A stretch of 64,000 bases of DNA from JAHBVL01 sp964461025 (GTDB taxonomy: Bacteria; Chloroflexota; Chloroflexia; Thermomicrobiales; UBA6265), in the NCBI GenBank assembly GCA_964461025.1, contig CAYWSE010000004.1, positions 16,673 through 80,672 on the forward strand, given 5' to 3'. A program made the translations under genes and the position numbers. Of the stretch, positions 8,186-17,624 are shown in pieces. The notes beneath the pieces are model-generated. The model was not told the DNA's origin and made no database searches. It saw only the letters and a program-made list of their open reading frames with translations. The stretch's first letter is position 1, and each line of letters opens with the position of its first letter.

Positions 8186-9334
8186 TCAAATGACGTTGTG
8201 CTCTTGCGCCAGGTCGCCCTCCCTGAAGCGAGAAGGCCGAAACTCGCTGATGTCGACGGTTTGCGATGCGCCATCGAGCAGCAACTCCGCCATGCAAGCG
8301 CCGATCGCCGGTCCCTGCATGAATCCGTGACCGCTGAATCCCGCTGCTACGGCAAGACCTTCGACCTCGCCGGTCCATCCGAGCACCGGATTGTCATCGG
8401 GCGTCACTTCGTAGAAACCAGCCCAGCCATTCAGGATGCTGGCGGATTCGAAAGCCGGACATCGTTCAACAAGCGCCTCGACCGTCGTGCCCATCCAGTC
8501 TTCGTCGACCGTCTTGTCGAACGTGCTTGGTTCCTCGCGGTTGCCCATGCCGAAGAGGAAGCCACCGCTCTCCGGGTGAAAATACAGACCGCTGCTGAAA
8601 TCGATCGTCATCGGCAGCGACGGCGGCAAGGCCTCGAACGGTTCGGTGATGAAGCTCATGCGACGATAGGGATCGACTGGTATCTCAACACCAGCCAGAG
8701 CGCCCGCGAATCGTGTATGTGGTCCTGTGCAGAGAATCACGAGCGGCGTGGAAATGTGCGCTGATGGTGTTTTGACACCTGAGATTTGATCACCGAGACA
8801 CTCGATGGCGATCACTTCCTGCGACTCGGCGATCTCCACGCCGAGGGCGCGCGCCGCTCGCGCATAGCCGATCGTCGCGGCGTAGGTGTCGACCCAGCCA
8901 TCCTCAGGGCAAAATGTGCCACCGTAAAGATCGTCAGTGACGAGGTGAGGGTTGAGTTCGCTGATCTCATCGACATCAACCCAGCGCGAGGGCACTCCCA
9001 GGCGCTGCTGCATTGCCAGATTCCGCTCGAACACGGGTTTGTCGGCGTCGTCACGCAGCAAGAAGAGATAGCCCTGTTGCCGGAGAGAGATGTCCTGACC
9101 GACTTGCTCCGTGAATGTCTCCCAGACGCGTACGCTCCAGGTGGCGAGGCGGACGTTCGTTTCGGTGGAGAATTGCTGCCGGATTCCGCCTGCCGCATCG
9201 GACGTGGCGCCCCGGCCGATCTCATCGCGCTCGAGCACCACGATGTCGCGCAACCCGCGCGAGGCGAGCGCGTGTGCGATCGCGCATCCCATGATTCCGG
9301 CCCCGACAATGACTGCTTCCGCCGACGTTTTCAC
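8186..9334 (-). CDS. FAD-dependent oxidoreductase, DAO/sarcosine oxidase-like
   Basis: 382-residue flavoprotein of the D-amino-acid oxidase/glycine oxidase type. The N-terminal Rossmann motif is VIVGAGIMGCAIAHALA (about residues 8-24), followed by VVLERDEIGRGAT and GGIRQQFST, typical of sarcosine oxidase beta/SoxB-like members. The C-terminal GWAGFYEVTPDDNPVLG and GFSGHGFMQGPAIG form the second FAD contact. The likely reaction is oxidation of an N-substituted glycine or a D- or imino acid with transfer of electrons to oxygen or an acceptor; the substrate is not identifiable. It is divergent from the acyl ligase gene across a 239-bp spacer. Confidence 0.92.
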   Translation of the reverse strand: MKTSAEAVIVGAGIMGCAIAHALASRGLRDIVVLERDEIGRGATSDAAGGIRQQFSTETNVRLATWSVRVWETFTEQVGQDISLRQQGYLFLLRDDADKPVFERNLAMQQRLGVPSRWVDVDEISELNPHLVTDDLYGGTFCPEDGWVDTYAATIGYARAARALGVEIAESQEVIAIECLGDQISGVKTPSAHISTPLVILCTGPHTRFAGALAGVEIPVDPYRRMSFITEPFEALPPSLPMTIDFSSGLYFHPESGGFLFGMGNREEPSTFDKTVDEDWMGTTVEALVERCPAFESASILNGWAGFYEVTPDDNPVLGWTGEVEGLAVAAGFSGHGFMQGPAIGACMAELLLDGASQTVDISEFRPSRFREGDLAQEHNVI

Positions 9335-9573
9335 TCGCGTGACACCTCACCTGACTGACGTTGTCGCAATGGTGCGATCAGGTCGTGATTATCGGTGCCG
9401 GCAAGACAATCGGGCAAAGCAGAAACAATCGATACTGCGATGGCCAATGAGACGCAACTGAGGATATGGATTGGGGTGCCGAAAATGGCGTACATTGCGC
9501 AACACTCATCTACAGGAGTCGGAACTGACCGCTGAATCGTGCGCACGAGCGGCGACAATCGTCAGGACAAAGC

Positions 9574-11223
9574 GTGATGTCATCTGAAGCAGGGACACTC
9601 GAAACAGGGCAACCGCCGTTGTTGCGTCAGGTGCTGAAGCAGTGCCGTGCCGGACGTAAACGCAGAAAGCTTGCCGACTCCACGGGCGCCTCGCTGACCG
9701 GCGGCAATGTGCTGATTCGGGCATTGGCACTGCGACAGGTGTTGCGGCGCGAGTTTCTCAATGTAGATGAACAGTATATAGGTGTGCTTATGCCTCCGAC
9801 GGTCGCCGGCGCAGTGGTCAACCTGGCCCTGGCGCTCGACCGGCGCACGTCGGTCAACCTCAACTACGTGCTCTCGCCCGAGGCACTCCGGCAAAGCATG
9901 GAATTGGCCGAGATCAGACACATCATCACCAGCCGCAAGGTTGTCGACCGGCTTGGGATCGAGCTCGAGGTGCCGGTCATCTACCTGGAGGATGTGCCGC
10001 CGCTCGTCGGTAAGCGAGACAAGGCCTTTGCGGCCGCGCTTGGCATGGCGGCGCCGATTTCATTGATCGAACGGACGCTCGGGCTGAATGAGATCATGGG
10101 CGACGATATCTTCACAATCCTGTTCACGTCGGGCGCTACTGGTGAACCGAAGGGGGTCATGCTCAGTCACGACAACGTCCGCGCAAACTGCCAAGCGATT
10201 ACCGATCGGTTCAGCATCAAGCAGGAAGATGTGCTTGTCGGCATTCTACCCTTCTTCCATGCATTTGGCCTCACCGTCACCCTGTGGATGCCGCTGATAT
10301 CCGATGCCGCGGTGGCGTATCACACAAGCCCGCTCGAACCAGACGCGATTGGCAAGCTCACCCGCGAACAGCAGGGAACGATTCTCCTCGCCACTCCGAC
10401 CCTACTCCGTCTTTATGCCCGGCAGATTTCGCCCGAGGACTTCCGTTCCCTGACCACGGTCGCCGCCGGTGCAGAACGATTGCCCTTGCAGATTGCCGAT
10501 CAATTCGAAGCGCGATTCGGTACTCGGCCCTTTGAGGGCTACGGGGTCACTGAAACGTCTCCGGCGATTGCCTTCAATGTGCCGCAAAGCCGCTGGAATA
10601 GCCCGGGGCCCGCTCCAATCCGGGAGGGCACAGTGGGTCAGCCGATCCCCAGTGTTTCGGTTCGGGTCATCAGCCGGGAGACTGGGAGCGACGTTAGTCC
10701 TGGCGAGGAGGGCGTGCTCTGGGTATTCGGACCAAGCGTCATGCGTGGGTATCTGAAGCGACCTGATCTCACACAGAAGGTGTTGCGAGATGGTTGGTAC
10801 AACACTGGCGACGTCGTCCGGATTGATGACGACGGGTTCATCACCATTACCGGTCGGGAGAGTCAGTTTTCCAAGATAGCCGGGGAGACGATTCCGCACT
10901 TGCTGATCGAGGAGAAGATTGCCGAGATCCTGGTCGGCAGCGGGGATGGTGATCAGCATGCCGCTGTTACCGCAGTGCCAGATGCGCGGCGCGGCGAGCG
11001 CATCGTTGTCGTTCACACTCCGCTGGAGATCACGACGGGTGAGATCGTCGAGCAGCTGAAAGAAGGTGGTCTTCCTCTCCTTTTCATCCCTTCTCCAGAG
11101 AGTTTTGTCGAGGTCGAGGCTGTACCGATGCTGGCCTCTGGAAAGGTTGATCTACGGGCGCTTCGTTCGATTGCAGCGCATGCTTTCGATGAGCAAGGAC
11201 GGCGAACAACGGCGTTGACGTGA
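9574..11223 (+). CDS. AMP-binding acyl ligase, similar to the ligase half of Aas
   Basis: 549-residue ANL-superfamily adenylating enzyme. The P-loop ILFTSGATGEPKGVMLSH is at about residues 182-199, the A5 motif EGYGVTETSPA near 322 and the A7 motif WYNTGDVVRIDDDGF near 408. The A8-like GRESQFSKIAGET is characteristic of Aas, the acyl-ACP synthetase/2-acyl-glycerophosphoethanolamine acyltransferase. The C-terminus (MLASGKVDLRALR) also follows Aas, not the usual CoA ligases. No PlsC-type acyltransferase domain is attached. I infer recycling of free fatty acids into phospholipid or acyl-ACP. GTG 9574 or ATG 9577 are both possible; AGGA lies 6-9 bases upstream. Confidence 0.85.
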   Translation: MMSSEAGTLETGQPPLLRQVLKQCRAGRKRRKLADSTGASLTGGNVLIRALALRQVLRREFLNVDEQYIGVLMPPTVAGAVVNLALALDRRTSVNLNYVLSPEALRQSMELAEIRHIITSRKVVDRLGIELEVPVIYLEDVPPLVGKRDKAFAAALGMAAPISLIERTLGLNEIMGDDIFTILFTSGATGEPKGVMLSHDNVRANCQAITDRFSIKQEDVLVGILPFFHAFGLTVTLWMPLISDAAVAYHTSPLEPDAIGKLTREQQGTILLATPTLLRLYARQISPEDFRSLTTVAAGAERLPLQIADQFEARFGTRPFEGYGVTETSPAIAFNVPQSRWNSPGPAPIREGTVGQPIPSVSVRVISRETGSDVSPGEEGVLWVFGPSVMRGYLKRPDLTQKVLRDGWYNTGDVVRIDDDGFITITGRESQFSKIAGETIPHLLIEEKIAEILVGSGDGDQHAAVTAVPDARRGERIVVVHTPLEITTGEIVEQLKEGGLPLLFIPSPESFVEVEAVPMLASGKVDLRALRSIAAHAFDEQGRRTTALT

Positions 11224-11318
11224 TCGTCCGATTGCGAAAACCCCTGTAGCCGTTTCTCACCCATGCGACAATACGAGCGTTTTCGCCCTGACCGGTGGCC
11301 GGGGTCGAGTTATCCTGG

Positions 11319-11882
11319 ATGGATCAGACACGTTCGATGCCTGAGGCGAGCAACTCCCAGTCCCATCTGGACGAGGACACTGAGTATCACGACGTGCCGG
11401 ACCAGGCGTCCGAGCCGGTTGGGATTGTGCCGGTTGAGACGCTAGGTCCGGCAGTGCGGCAGCTCCTCGTCGCGGCGGCCGAGCTGGCGGGTGGACGGGG
11501 ACACACCTTTGTCTCCACAGACGATCTCTTCGCCGCTCTGGTTTCGAGTGATTGCGCCGCATCGCGCCTTCTCGAATCCCTCTCCTTTCAGAAAGACCAG
11601 TTGATCGGTCAGCTCGCATTTATTCTGGGCAGAAACAATGGAGCCGACCCCTGTCAGGCAACCGAGATCTCGCCTCGAGTCGATGCGGTGTTGTCCAGTG
11701 CGCGCCTGGAAGCTGGCCGGCGTGACGCCGCCGCGGTGGATACGTTGCACGTGCTGAACGCGCTATTGCGTGAGCGCAAGGGCGTCCCTTCCCTCTTGCT
11801 GGAAAAACCAGGTGTTGGTCTCGAACCGGTTGGCGCCGCGCTGAATCGCGCCTTCCGGGAGGGTCTGACGGACCCGTCATAG
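11319..11882 (+). CDS. Stand-alone Clp N-terminal-domain-like protein
   Basis: About 187 residues. After a ~35-residue acidic leader come two repeats resembling the ClpA/ClpC N-domain: AVRQLLVAAAELAGGRGHTFVSTDDLFAALVSS and, about 75 residues later, AVLSSARLEAGRRDAAAVDTLHVLNALLRE. The AAA+ modules of Clp ATPases are absent. Such orphan N-domain proteins (ClpS/ClpC-associated type) are thought to act in substrate choice or MecA-like adaptor roles, but this one has no clp gene beside it. The start is uncertain: ATG 11319 or 11337, neither with a strong ribosome binding site. Confidence 0.7.
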   Translation: MDQTRSMPEASNSQSHLDEDTEYHDVPDQASEPVGIVPVETLGPAVRQLLVAAAELAGGRGHTFVSTDDLFAALVSSDCAASRLLESLSFQKDQLIGQLAFILGRNNGADPCQATEISPRVDAVLSSARLEAGRRDAAAVDTLHVLNALLRERKGVPSLLLEKPGVGLEPVGAALNRAFREGLTDPS

Positions 11883-11899
11883 GCAAAGGACCGCACCGT

Positions 11900-13054
11900 T
11901 TGTTTCGCAAGTTCCCGTTTCTCCTCGTTGTGGCCATTGTTGGCATTCCCGTGTCGTTGCTGATAGCCAGCGGTGCGGCCGACCGGCTCGGGTACTGCGT
12001 GATGGAGATTCTTCCCGGATCGGTGGGACTGAACACCGGAGCCTACGTCCAGGACGTCGGCAGCGACCGGGCCACGATCGTTTGGCGCACCGCCGCCGCG
12101 AAAGAAGGATCGCTCGCGGTGACAGCCCCGGACGGAACGGTCATCAACATTGAGGTCGAAAGCGACGAAATCCATGAAGCGCCACTGACCGATCTCGTAC
12201 CAGACACCACGTATCAATGGAAGGTCGAGTCTGGTCTCGAGGCGCATGAAGGCGAATTCACGACCGCGCCGCATGAAGATGGATCGGTGCGCTTCGCAGT
12301 GATCGGCGACAGTGGCACCGGAAGTAAGGCCCAGTACGATATCGCGGCTCAGCTCGAAGCAGCGGAACCCGATGCCGTTCTGCACACGGGAGATGTGGTT
12401 TACCAGCGGGGCGCGCTCTGTCACTACGGAGCGCGTTACTTCTCCCCGTACGAGTCGCTCATCGCGACGACACCGGTCTTCCCGGTACTGGGCAACCATG
12501 ATGTGCGGGCCAGCAATGGTCGCGCCTACTTCGAGACATTCTCCTTACCCGCCAACAACCCTTCCGGGACAGAGGAGTACTACTCCTTCGACTACGGTCC
12601 GGTGCACATCGTGGCGGTTAATTCCGAGCTCTACGGGCGTGGTAGTCAGGAAGAGATCGACGCGCAGGTTGAGTGGCTGAGAGCCGATCTGGCCGCCACG
12701 GAGCTTCCGTGGACGATCGTGATGCTCCATAAACCGCCCTTCTCCTCAACCGATGGCAAGCAGAGCAACCAGGTACAGGAGGCGCTCACGCCGATCTTTG
12801 CGGAAGCGGGCGTCGATCTGGTGCTCGCGGGTCATGCGCACAACTACGAGCGGACCAACCCCATCGACGGCGTGGTGTATGTCGTGACAGGCGGTGGAGG
12901 CGCCGATCTCTACAACATCGGCGCCAGTGATTTCACCGCGGTCGCCGAGAAGAAACATCATTTCGTGCAGATCGACGCCACCCCTGCCGAGCTGACGATT
13001 ACCGCCATCGACCGCGAAGGCGAGGTGTTCGATACGATGTCGATGAGCAAGTAG
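11900..13054 (+). CDS. Secreted metallophosphoesterase, purple acid phosphatase-like
   Basis: 384 residues, starting at TTG 11900 with AAGGA 9 bases upstream. An N-terminal hydrophobic signal (LLVVAIVGIPVSLLIASGA) is followed by a fibronectin/PAP-N-like beta domain (about 45-125, ending TTYQWKVES). The calcineurin-like catalytic domain follows: GDSGTG near 135, HTGDVVY near 160, LGNHDV near 196, and AGHAHNYERT near 309, which together supply the dinuclear metal ligands. It probably hydrolyses phosphate esters outside the membrane. It lies 17 bp after the Clp-N-like gene on the same strand. Confidence 0.9.
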   Translation: MFRKFPFLLVVAIVGIPVSLLIASGAADRLGYCVMEILPGSVGLNTGAYVQDVGSDRATIVWRTAAAKEGSLAVTAPDGTVINIEVESDEIHEAPLTDLVPDTTYQWKVESGLEAHEGEFTTAPHEDGSVRFAVIGDSGTGSKAQYDIAAQLEAAEPDAVLHTGDVVYQRGALCHYGARYFSPYESLIATTPVFPVLGNHDVRASNGRAYFETFSLPANNPSGTEEYYSFDYGPVHIVAVNSELYGRGSQEEIDAQVEWLRADLAATELPWTIVMLHKPPFSSTDGKQSNQVQEALTPIFAEAGVDLVLAGHAHNYERTNPIDGVVYVVTGGGGADLYNIGASDFTAVAEKKHHFVQIDATPAELTITAIDREGEVFDTMSMSK

Positions 13055-13118
13055 TGGACATGCGGATAGAACCTGTGCGAGCGCCGGCACAGGACCGGTT
13101 TCTACGCCGCCTCGAGAA

Positions 13119-13149
13119 TCGACATAACTTCCGTCGTTCGTGTTATACT
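13119..13149 (+). promoter_or_regulatory. Candidate sigma-70 promoter of the DEAD-box helicase
   Basis: TCGACA (13119-13124) and TATACT (13144-13149) are separated by 19 bases, a slightly long spacing, and the -10 matches five of six consensus positions. Transcription from here would give an untranslated leader of about 170 bases before the ATG at 13326. The leader contains a clean 7-bp hairpin at 13218-13235. Confidence 0.45.
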
Positions 13150-13217
13150 GTGCGGTCGATTGCGATGCATTCGGGCGCGACTTTTCCGCCCCGCAATCGA
13201 CTCCACACATGTTGGGT

Positions 13218-13235
13218 GTACCGCTCCCGCGGTAC
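13218..13235 (+). other. Leader hairpin upstream of DEAD-box helicase
   Basis: GTACCGC-TCCC-GCGGTAC forms a perfect 7-bp stem with a 4-base loop about 90 bases before the helicase start codon. A long structured leader is common for cold-shock-induced DEAD-box RNA helicases, so this may be a post-transcriptional control element; there is no T-run to make it a terminator. Confidence 0.4.
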
Positions 13236-13325
13236 GGTGCATTGTTCGAGCGTCTCCTGCAGTCCTGGTTGGTCATCGGGCTGTCCATGACGCTCCGACC
13301 AGACAGAAAACGAGGATACACAGGA

Positions 13326-15620
13326 ATGACGACCAGATCCGGCGTGGCCGAACCACGTCCAAACATTGTTGATGAAATCGAGGCGGAGGCCGCGGCATTG
13401 CTGGCAGAGGCAGGTCTACAGACCGCCGACGAAGCGAAGCCGCGAAAGTCCCGCAAGAAGGCGACTCCCGAAGTTGACACAAGTCCGGCAGAGGCTACGC
13501 CTGCGCCCAAACGGTCGCGCACCAAGTCAGTTCCTCTCCAGGAACTGAGCGAGAGTGAGCCAATTGAGGCAGCTCCTGCCGCGAAACCGGCGAGGAAGAA
13601 GAAGGCCGAGACCGACTCGGCAGGTAAGCAGAACGAAGGTGCTTCGGAAACCGAAGGAGCGGAGAAGAAACCGCGAGCTCGCAAGACAAAGGCTGCCGAA
13701 GCCGCCACGACGGAAGTCCAGCCCGTTGCTGCCCAGACAAGCGACGCGGCGCCTGTCGCACCAAGCACCGAAGCAGAATCCCTGATTGCAGCCGAACAAG
13801 CTGCTTCCGAAGAAGTTACCCAGGCGGGTCCGACATTTGCTGACCTGGGATTGGGCGAAGCGATTCTGAAGAGCCTGAAGGACGTCGGATACGAAGCGCC
13901 GTCGCCGATCCAGCAGATCACGATTCCGGCGCTGTTGCGCGGCGGCGACATCATCGCGCAGGCGCAGACCGGTTCTGGCAAGACCGCCGCGTTCGGTCTG
14001 CCGATCATCGAGCAGATGGATGGTCGCGACCGGCACGTCCAGGCACTGATTCTCGCTCCGACGCGCGAACTGGCTATCCAGGTGGCGGAAGCGCTGCACA
14101 AATATGGAAAGCACAAGCATATCGAGACGCTGCCGATCTATGGCGGACAGCCCTACGAGCGGCAGTTCCGGGGCTTGCAGCGCGGTCCGCAGATCGTCGT
14201 CGGCACGCCCGGGCGGGTCATGGACCACATGCGGCGCGGCACGCTCAACCTCGATCACATCCGCTTCTTCGTGCTCGATGAAGCAGACGAGATGCTCGAC
14301 ATGGGGTTCATCGAGGACATCGAGTGGGTCCTCGAACATGCGCCGGAAGAGCGCCAGACCGCTCTCTTCTCGGCAACCATGCCTCCGCGTATCGTCGATC
14401 TGTCGCGACGGTATCTCAACGAGCCGGAGCGACTGACCGTCCCCGGCAAGCAGATGACGGTGCCGGCCACGCGACAGACCTACTACGAAGTACCGCGAGC
14501 GCGAAAGATCGATGCGCTGACCCGGATTCTCGATGCGGAGACACCGCCCCTTTCGATGATTTTCTGCCGCACAAAGAACGGCGTCGATGAACTCGGCGAA
14601 GCGCTTCTTGCTCGCGGCTTTGGTGCGGAAACCCTACATGGCGATCTTTCCCAGGCCCAGCGCGACCGGGTGATGAAGCGGTTCCGGACTGGTCAGGCGG
14701 ATATTCTGGTCGCCACTGACGTCGCAGCTCGCGGTCTCGACATTCCTGACGTCTCGCACGTCTTCAATTTCGATATTCCTGAGAGTCCGGAGGCATACGT
14801 GCACCGAATTGGCCGCACGGGCCGGGCCGGGCGCGCCGGAGACGCGGTGACGCTGGTCACGCCGAAAGAAGTGCGCTGGTTGCGGCAGATCGAGCGGATC
14901 ATCAAAGCGCGTATCGAAGCACGGCGGTTGCCGACCGCAGCGGATGTCGCCGATCGGCGACGCGAAGCGCTGCGAATGCAAATCGTCGAAGTTCTGGACA
15001 CGGAGGAGGGGTACACCGCCTATCTCGACACGATCGGCAGTCTGGCCGAGGAGCACGATCTGGCGGAGATCGCCGCGGCATTGCTCAAGCTCTATGCCGA
15101 TGAAACGGGTCGGGGCATTTCGAGCGAACAGAAGGAAGACGATCTGGCCATTCTGACCGCAGCCAATAGCGGCCGGGGCGGCGAGCAGGGAATGGTTCGC
15201 CTCTTCCTGAATATCGGCCGGAACTTCGGGGTTCGTCCGCAGGACATCGTCGGGGCGATCGCCAACGAAGCAGGCATCTCCGGCCGGGCGATCGGAGCGA
15301 TCGATATTCTCGACACCTACAGCTTCGTCGACATTCCGAATCAGTTCGCCGACCAGGTGATCGATGCATTGAAGCGAAGCGGCATCAAGGGGCGACCGGT
15401 TAACGCTGAGCGCGCCCAGGGTGAAATGCCCCGCACCGGTCGCCGTCCGGAAGGCAGGCCGCCGCGCCGAGATGATTTCAGAGCCGGCAACCGTGGACCA
15501 GGACCTCGTCGCGACGGTGGCGGAGGAGGACGGCAGGGGGGGTATCCACGCGAGCAGCGTGGGCCCGGCGAGTACTCGGGCAACCGGCCGCCGCGAGGCA
15601 ATCGCCGCTCAGACTGGTAG
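13326..15620 (+). CDS. DEAD-box ATP-dependent RNA helicase, CsdA/DeaD-like
   Basis: 764 residues from ATG 13326 (GAGGA 9 bases upstream; the frame before it is not helicase-like). Residues 1-165 are a low-complexity Ala/Lys/Glu tail. The core carries AQTGSGKT (I, about 212-219), PTRELA (Ia), TPGRV (Ib), DEADEM (II, about 317), SATMP (III), FCRTK (IV), DVAARGLDI (V) and HRIGRTGRAG (VI, about 492). Near residue 625, LFLNIGRNFGVRPQDIVGAI begins a DbpA-type RNA-binding domain, followed by a Gly/Arg-rich RGG tail. Role: RNA unwinding in ribosome assembly or mRNA turnover, often at low temperature. Confidence 0.95.
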   Translation: MTTRSGVAEPRPNIVDEIEAEAAALLAEAGLQTADEAKPRKSRKKATPEVDTSPAEATPAPKRSRTKSVPLQELSESEPIEAAPAAKPARKKKAETDSAGKQNEGASETEGAEKKPRARKTKAAEAATTEVQPVAAQTSDAAPVAPSTEAESLIAAEQAASEEVTQAGPTFADLGLGEAILKSLKDVGYEAPSPIQQITIPALLRGGDIIAQAQTGSGKTAAFGLPIIEQMDGRDRHVQALILAPTRELAIQVAEALHKYGKHKHIETLPIYGGQPYERQFRGLQRGPQIVVGTPGRVMDHMRRGTLNLDHIRFFVLDEADEMLDMGFIEDIEWVLEHAPEERQTALFSATMPPRIVDLSRRYLNEPERLTVPGKQMTVPATRQTYYEVPRARKIDALTRILDAETPPLSMIFCRTKNGVDELGEALLARGFGAETLHGDLSQAQRDRVMKRFRTGQADILVATDVAARGLDIPDVSHVFNFDIPESPEAYVHRIGRTGRAGRAGDAVTLVTPKEVRWLRQIERIIKARIEARRLPTAADVADRRREALRMQIVEVLDTEEGYTAYLDTIGSLAEEHDLAEIAAALLKLYADETGRGISSEQKEDDLAILTAANSGRGGEQGMVRLFLNIGRNFGVRPQDIVGAIANEAGISGRAIGAIDILDTYSFVDIPNQFADQVIDALKRSGIKGRPVNAERAQGEMPRTGRRPEGRPPRRDDFRAGNRGPGPRRDGGGGGRQGGYPREQRGPGEYSGNRPPRGNRRSDW

Positions 15621-15638
15621 GACTTCAGCAGCGAATCG

Positions 15639-16145
15639 GTGCAACGGACTACTCATCTGGCTGTCGCGACCGCGTGCGTCATGCCCATCGCCTTCGATAG
15701 ACCCTGGCCGCAAACCGCGGGGATCGCGCTGATGGGCATGGCCGGCGCGGTCGTGCCCGACTATCTCGACCTGCGCTCCGATGCCAGGAGAATCCTCAAA
15801 CACCGGGGCGCGTCGCATGGATTGATCGCCTGCGGTCTGTGTATCGCACTGGCCTGGGCGATCGTCCGGGCGCTGTCGCTGCTCGATGATCCTGCGTTTG
15901 CGCTCAACCCGAAGCTGGTGAATCCGTTGACGTTCGCCTTCGCGGTGGGGATCACCTCGCATCTACTGCTGGATGCCTGCACGCCGCGTGGGGTTCAGCC
16001 ATTGCTTCCCTTCCTGAAATCACGATTCCATCTGTTACCGCGATCTCTGAGGATCAGCACCGGCGGTCGAATCGACGATGCGATAGGTCTTCTGGCATTC
16101 GCCGCTCTTGTTGTCGTCGTTTCTTCCCGGATGCTCGATCGCTGA
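15639..16145 (+). CDS. YdjM-type membrane-bound metal-dependent hydrolase-like protein
   Basis: 168 residues from GTG 15639, directly after the helicase. Hydrophobic segments lie at about 7-22, 28-40, 61-82, 97-112 and 147-163. The YdjM/DUF457 pattern is present: an N-terminal THLAVA, an acidic PDYLDL after the second segment, KHRGASHGL, and SHLLLDACTPRG, supplying His and Asp residues in the order seen in the family. In E. coli YdjM is an inner-membrane protein of the LexA regulon; enzymatic activity of the family is assumed, not shown. Confidence 0.8.
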   Translation: MQRTTHLAVATACVMPIAFDRPWPQTAGIALMGMAGAVVPDYLDLRSDARRILKHRGASHGLIACGLCIALAWAIVRALSLLDDPAFALNPKLVNPLTFAFAVGITSHLLLDACTPRGVQPLLPFLKSRFHLLPRSLRISTGGRIDDAIGLLAFAALVVVVSSRMLDR

Positions 16146-16180
16146 TCCTGAATTGCAGGGCGTGACATCGCCTCGTCGTC

Positions 16181-17617
16181 GTGTCACGATTCCGTCAGTG
16201 TGTTGTCGACGAACTCGACATTCTCGTGACCACGCCGGATGGACTGGGTGCGCAAATCGTGAGCGACTCCGAATCTGACTGGCAGACGTACCTCAAGGGT
16301 CTCGAGAGAAGCGATGCATTGTTCGAGCACAGCCTCGAACGGTCTCCCGATCGTGAGGCGGCGACAGCTCGTGCTGTCGTGCGCATGGAACGCCTCACGG
16401 CCTGGCTCGACGCGCTCGGCAATCCCCAAGACACGGTACCGCTGATTCACATCGCGGGTACATCTGGAAAGGGCTCGACTGCCGCGGCAATTGCCGGTGT
16501 GTTTACAGCAAGTGGGTTCCGGACCGGACTGCACACGTCGCCCTATCTGCAATCCGCGACCGAGAAATTGCAGATCGACGGTCAGCTGATTTCGGGACAG
16601 CAATTCGGCGCTCTGGTCGGCTCGACGCTCGATGTCGCCGCTGAATTGGCCATTTTCGCGGAGCAGCCGCCATCGTATGGCGAGCTCTGGATGGCGATGG
16701 CGCTGCGATGGTTTGGCCAGGAAGCGGTTGATATCGCGGTAATCGAAACCGGAGCCGGTGGGCGATTCGATTTGTCGAATGTGATCATGCCGCGCGTCAG
16801 CGTCATCACGACTGTGGGGATCGATCACACCGAAACGCTCGGATCGACCATCCGGGAGATCGCCTGGCACAAAGCCGGGATCATCAAGCCGGGGGTGCCT
16901 GTGGTGACGGGCGTCCGGGACGGGGAGGCGCTGCAGGAGATCGTCCGCGAGGCAACCGAGCAGGGTTCGCGACTCGTTTTCGCTGCTGATAACAGTCTGA
17001 CTTCGGAATTCGAGGACAGAAACGCGCCGGGGTTTCGGCGAGACAATCTGCTTCTCGCCGCGACGACGATCCGTGAAGTTCGCGGATTGGGCTTCGATGT
17101 TTCAGAAAACGCGATCGAGACCGGTCTGACCGGACTCCGTTTGCCGGGCCGGTTCGAGATCGTGCAGCGACAGCCATTGGTGCTGCTGGATGGCGCGCAC
17201 AATGTTCAGAAGATGGAATCGCTGGTCGATGCTCTCGATGAGACCCTCCGTGAGGCGACGGAGAAGCGCATCGTCGTGTTTGGAGCGCTGGAGAGCAAAG
17301 CGCCTCGTGAGATGCTGCAGATTCTTTTGCCGATCGCCGATCGCGTCATCCTGACTGCGCCGGCCGTGACGGGAAAGGCGGGGAGGAGCGCCGATCTGCT
17401 GGCGACTGCGGCGCGAGAGATGGGCTTTGCTGGCGAGGTGGAGGTTCGCTCGGCAGCGGCAGAGGCTATCGAACTGGCGATGGAACTCGCAGAGCCGGAG
17501 GACGCAGTCGTGGTGACTGGCTCGCTTTATCTGATTGGCGAAGTTCGCGAACGCTGGTTTGCGACGAGGGCAATTGTGGAAAACCAGACGCCTTGGCCCG
17601 GGGGTTTTGAGGATTGA
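16181..17617 (+). CDS. folC: Folylpolyglutamate synthase / dihydrofolate synthase
   Basis: Mur-ligase-family enzyme adding glutamate to folates. HIAGTSGKGSTAAAIAG (P-loop, near residue 90) is the FolC-type loop, HTSPYL follows, then VIETGAGGRFDLSNV and TTVGIDHTETLGSTIREIAWHKAGIIKPGVPVV, nearly diagnostic for FolC. The C-terminal substrate-binding motif is LLDGAHN. The annotated GTG at 16181 overlaps a possible hairpin (CGTGACA/TGTCACG), so translation may begin later, for example at GTG 16226; the first ~35 residues are not conserved-looking. Length of about 478 is slightly above the family norm, which fits a start that is too early. Confidence 0.92.
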   Translation: MSRFRQCVVDELDILVTTPDGLGAQIVSDSESDWQTYLKGLERSDALFEHSLERSPDREAATARAVVRMERLTAWLDALGNPQDTVPLIHIAGTSGKGSTAAAIAGVFTASGFRTGLHTSPYLQSATEKLQIDGQLISGQQFGALVGSTLDVAAELAIFAEQPPSYGELWMAMALRWFGQEAVDIAVIETGAGGRFDLSNVIMPRVSVITTVGIDHTETLGSTIREIAWHKAGIIKPGVPVVTGVRDGEALQEIVREATEQGSRLVFAADNSLTSEFEDRNAPGFRRDNLLLAATTIREVRGLGFDVSENAIETGLTGLRLPGRFEIVQRQPLVLLDGAHNVQKMESLVDALDETLREATEKRIVVFGALESKAPREMLQILLPIADRVILTAPAVTGKAGRSADLLATAAREMGFAGEVEVRSAAAEAIELAMELAEPEDAVVVTGSLYLIGEVRERWFATRAIVENQTPWPGGFED

Positions 17618-17624
17618 GCCCGCT

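Noticed and set aside
12746..14116. 456-residue minus-strand open frame
   Set aside because: Antisense to the phosphoesterase and helicase genes; Ser/Ala-rich with no motif.
16161..16187. Hairpin CGTGACA/TGTCACG as a terminator before folC
   Set aside because: Stem is short, the loop is long and no T-run follows; used only as a hint that the folC start may be later.
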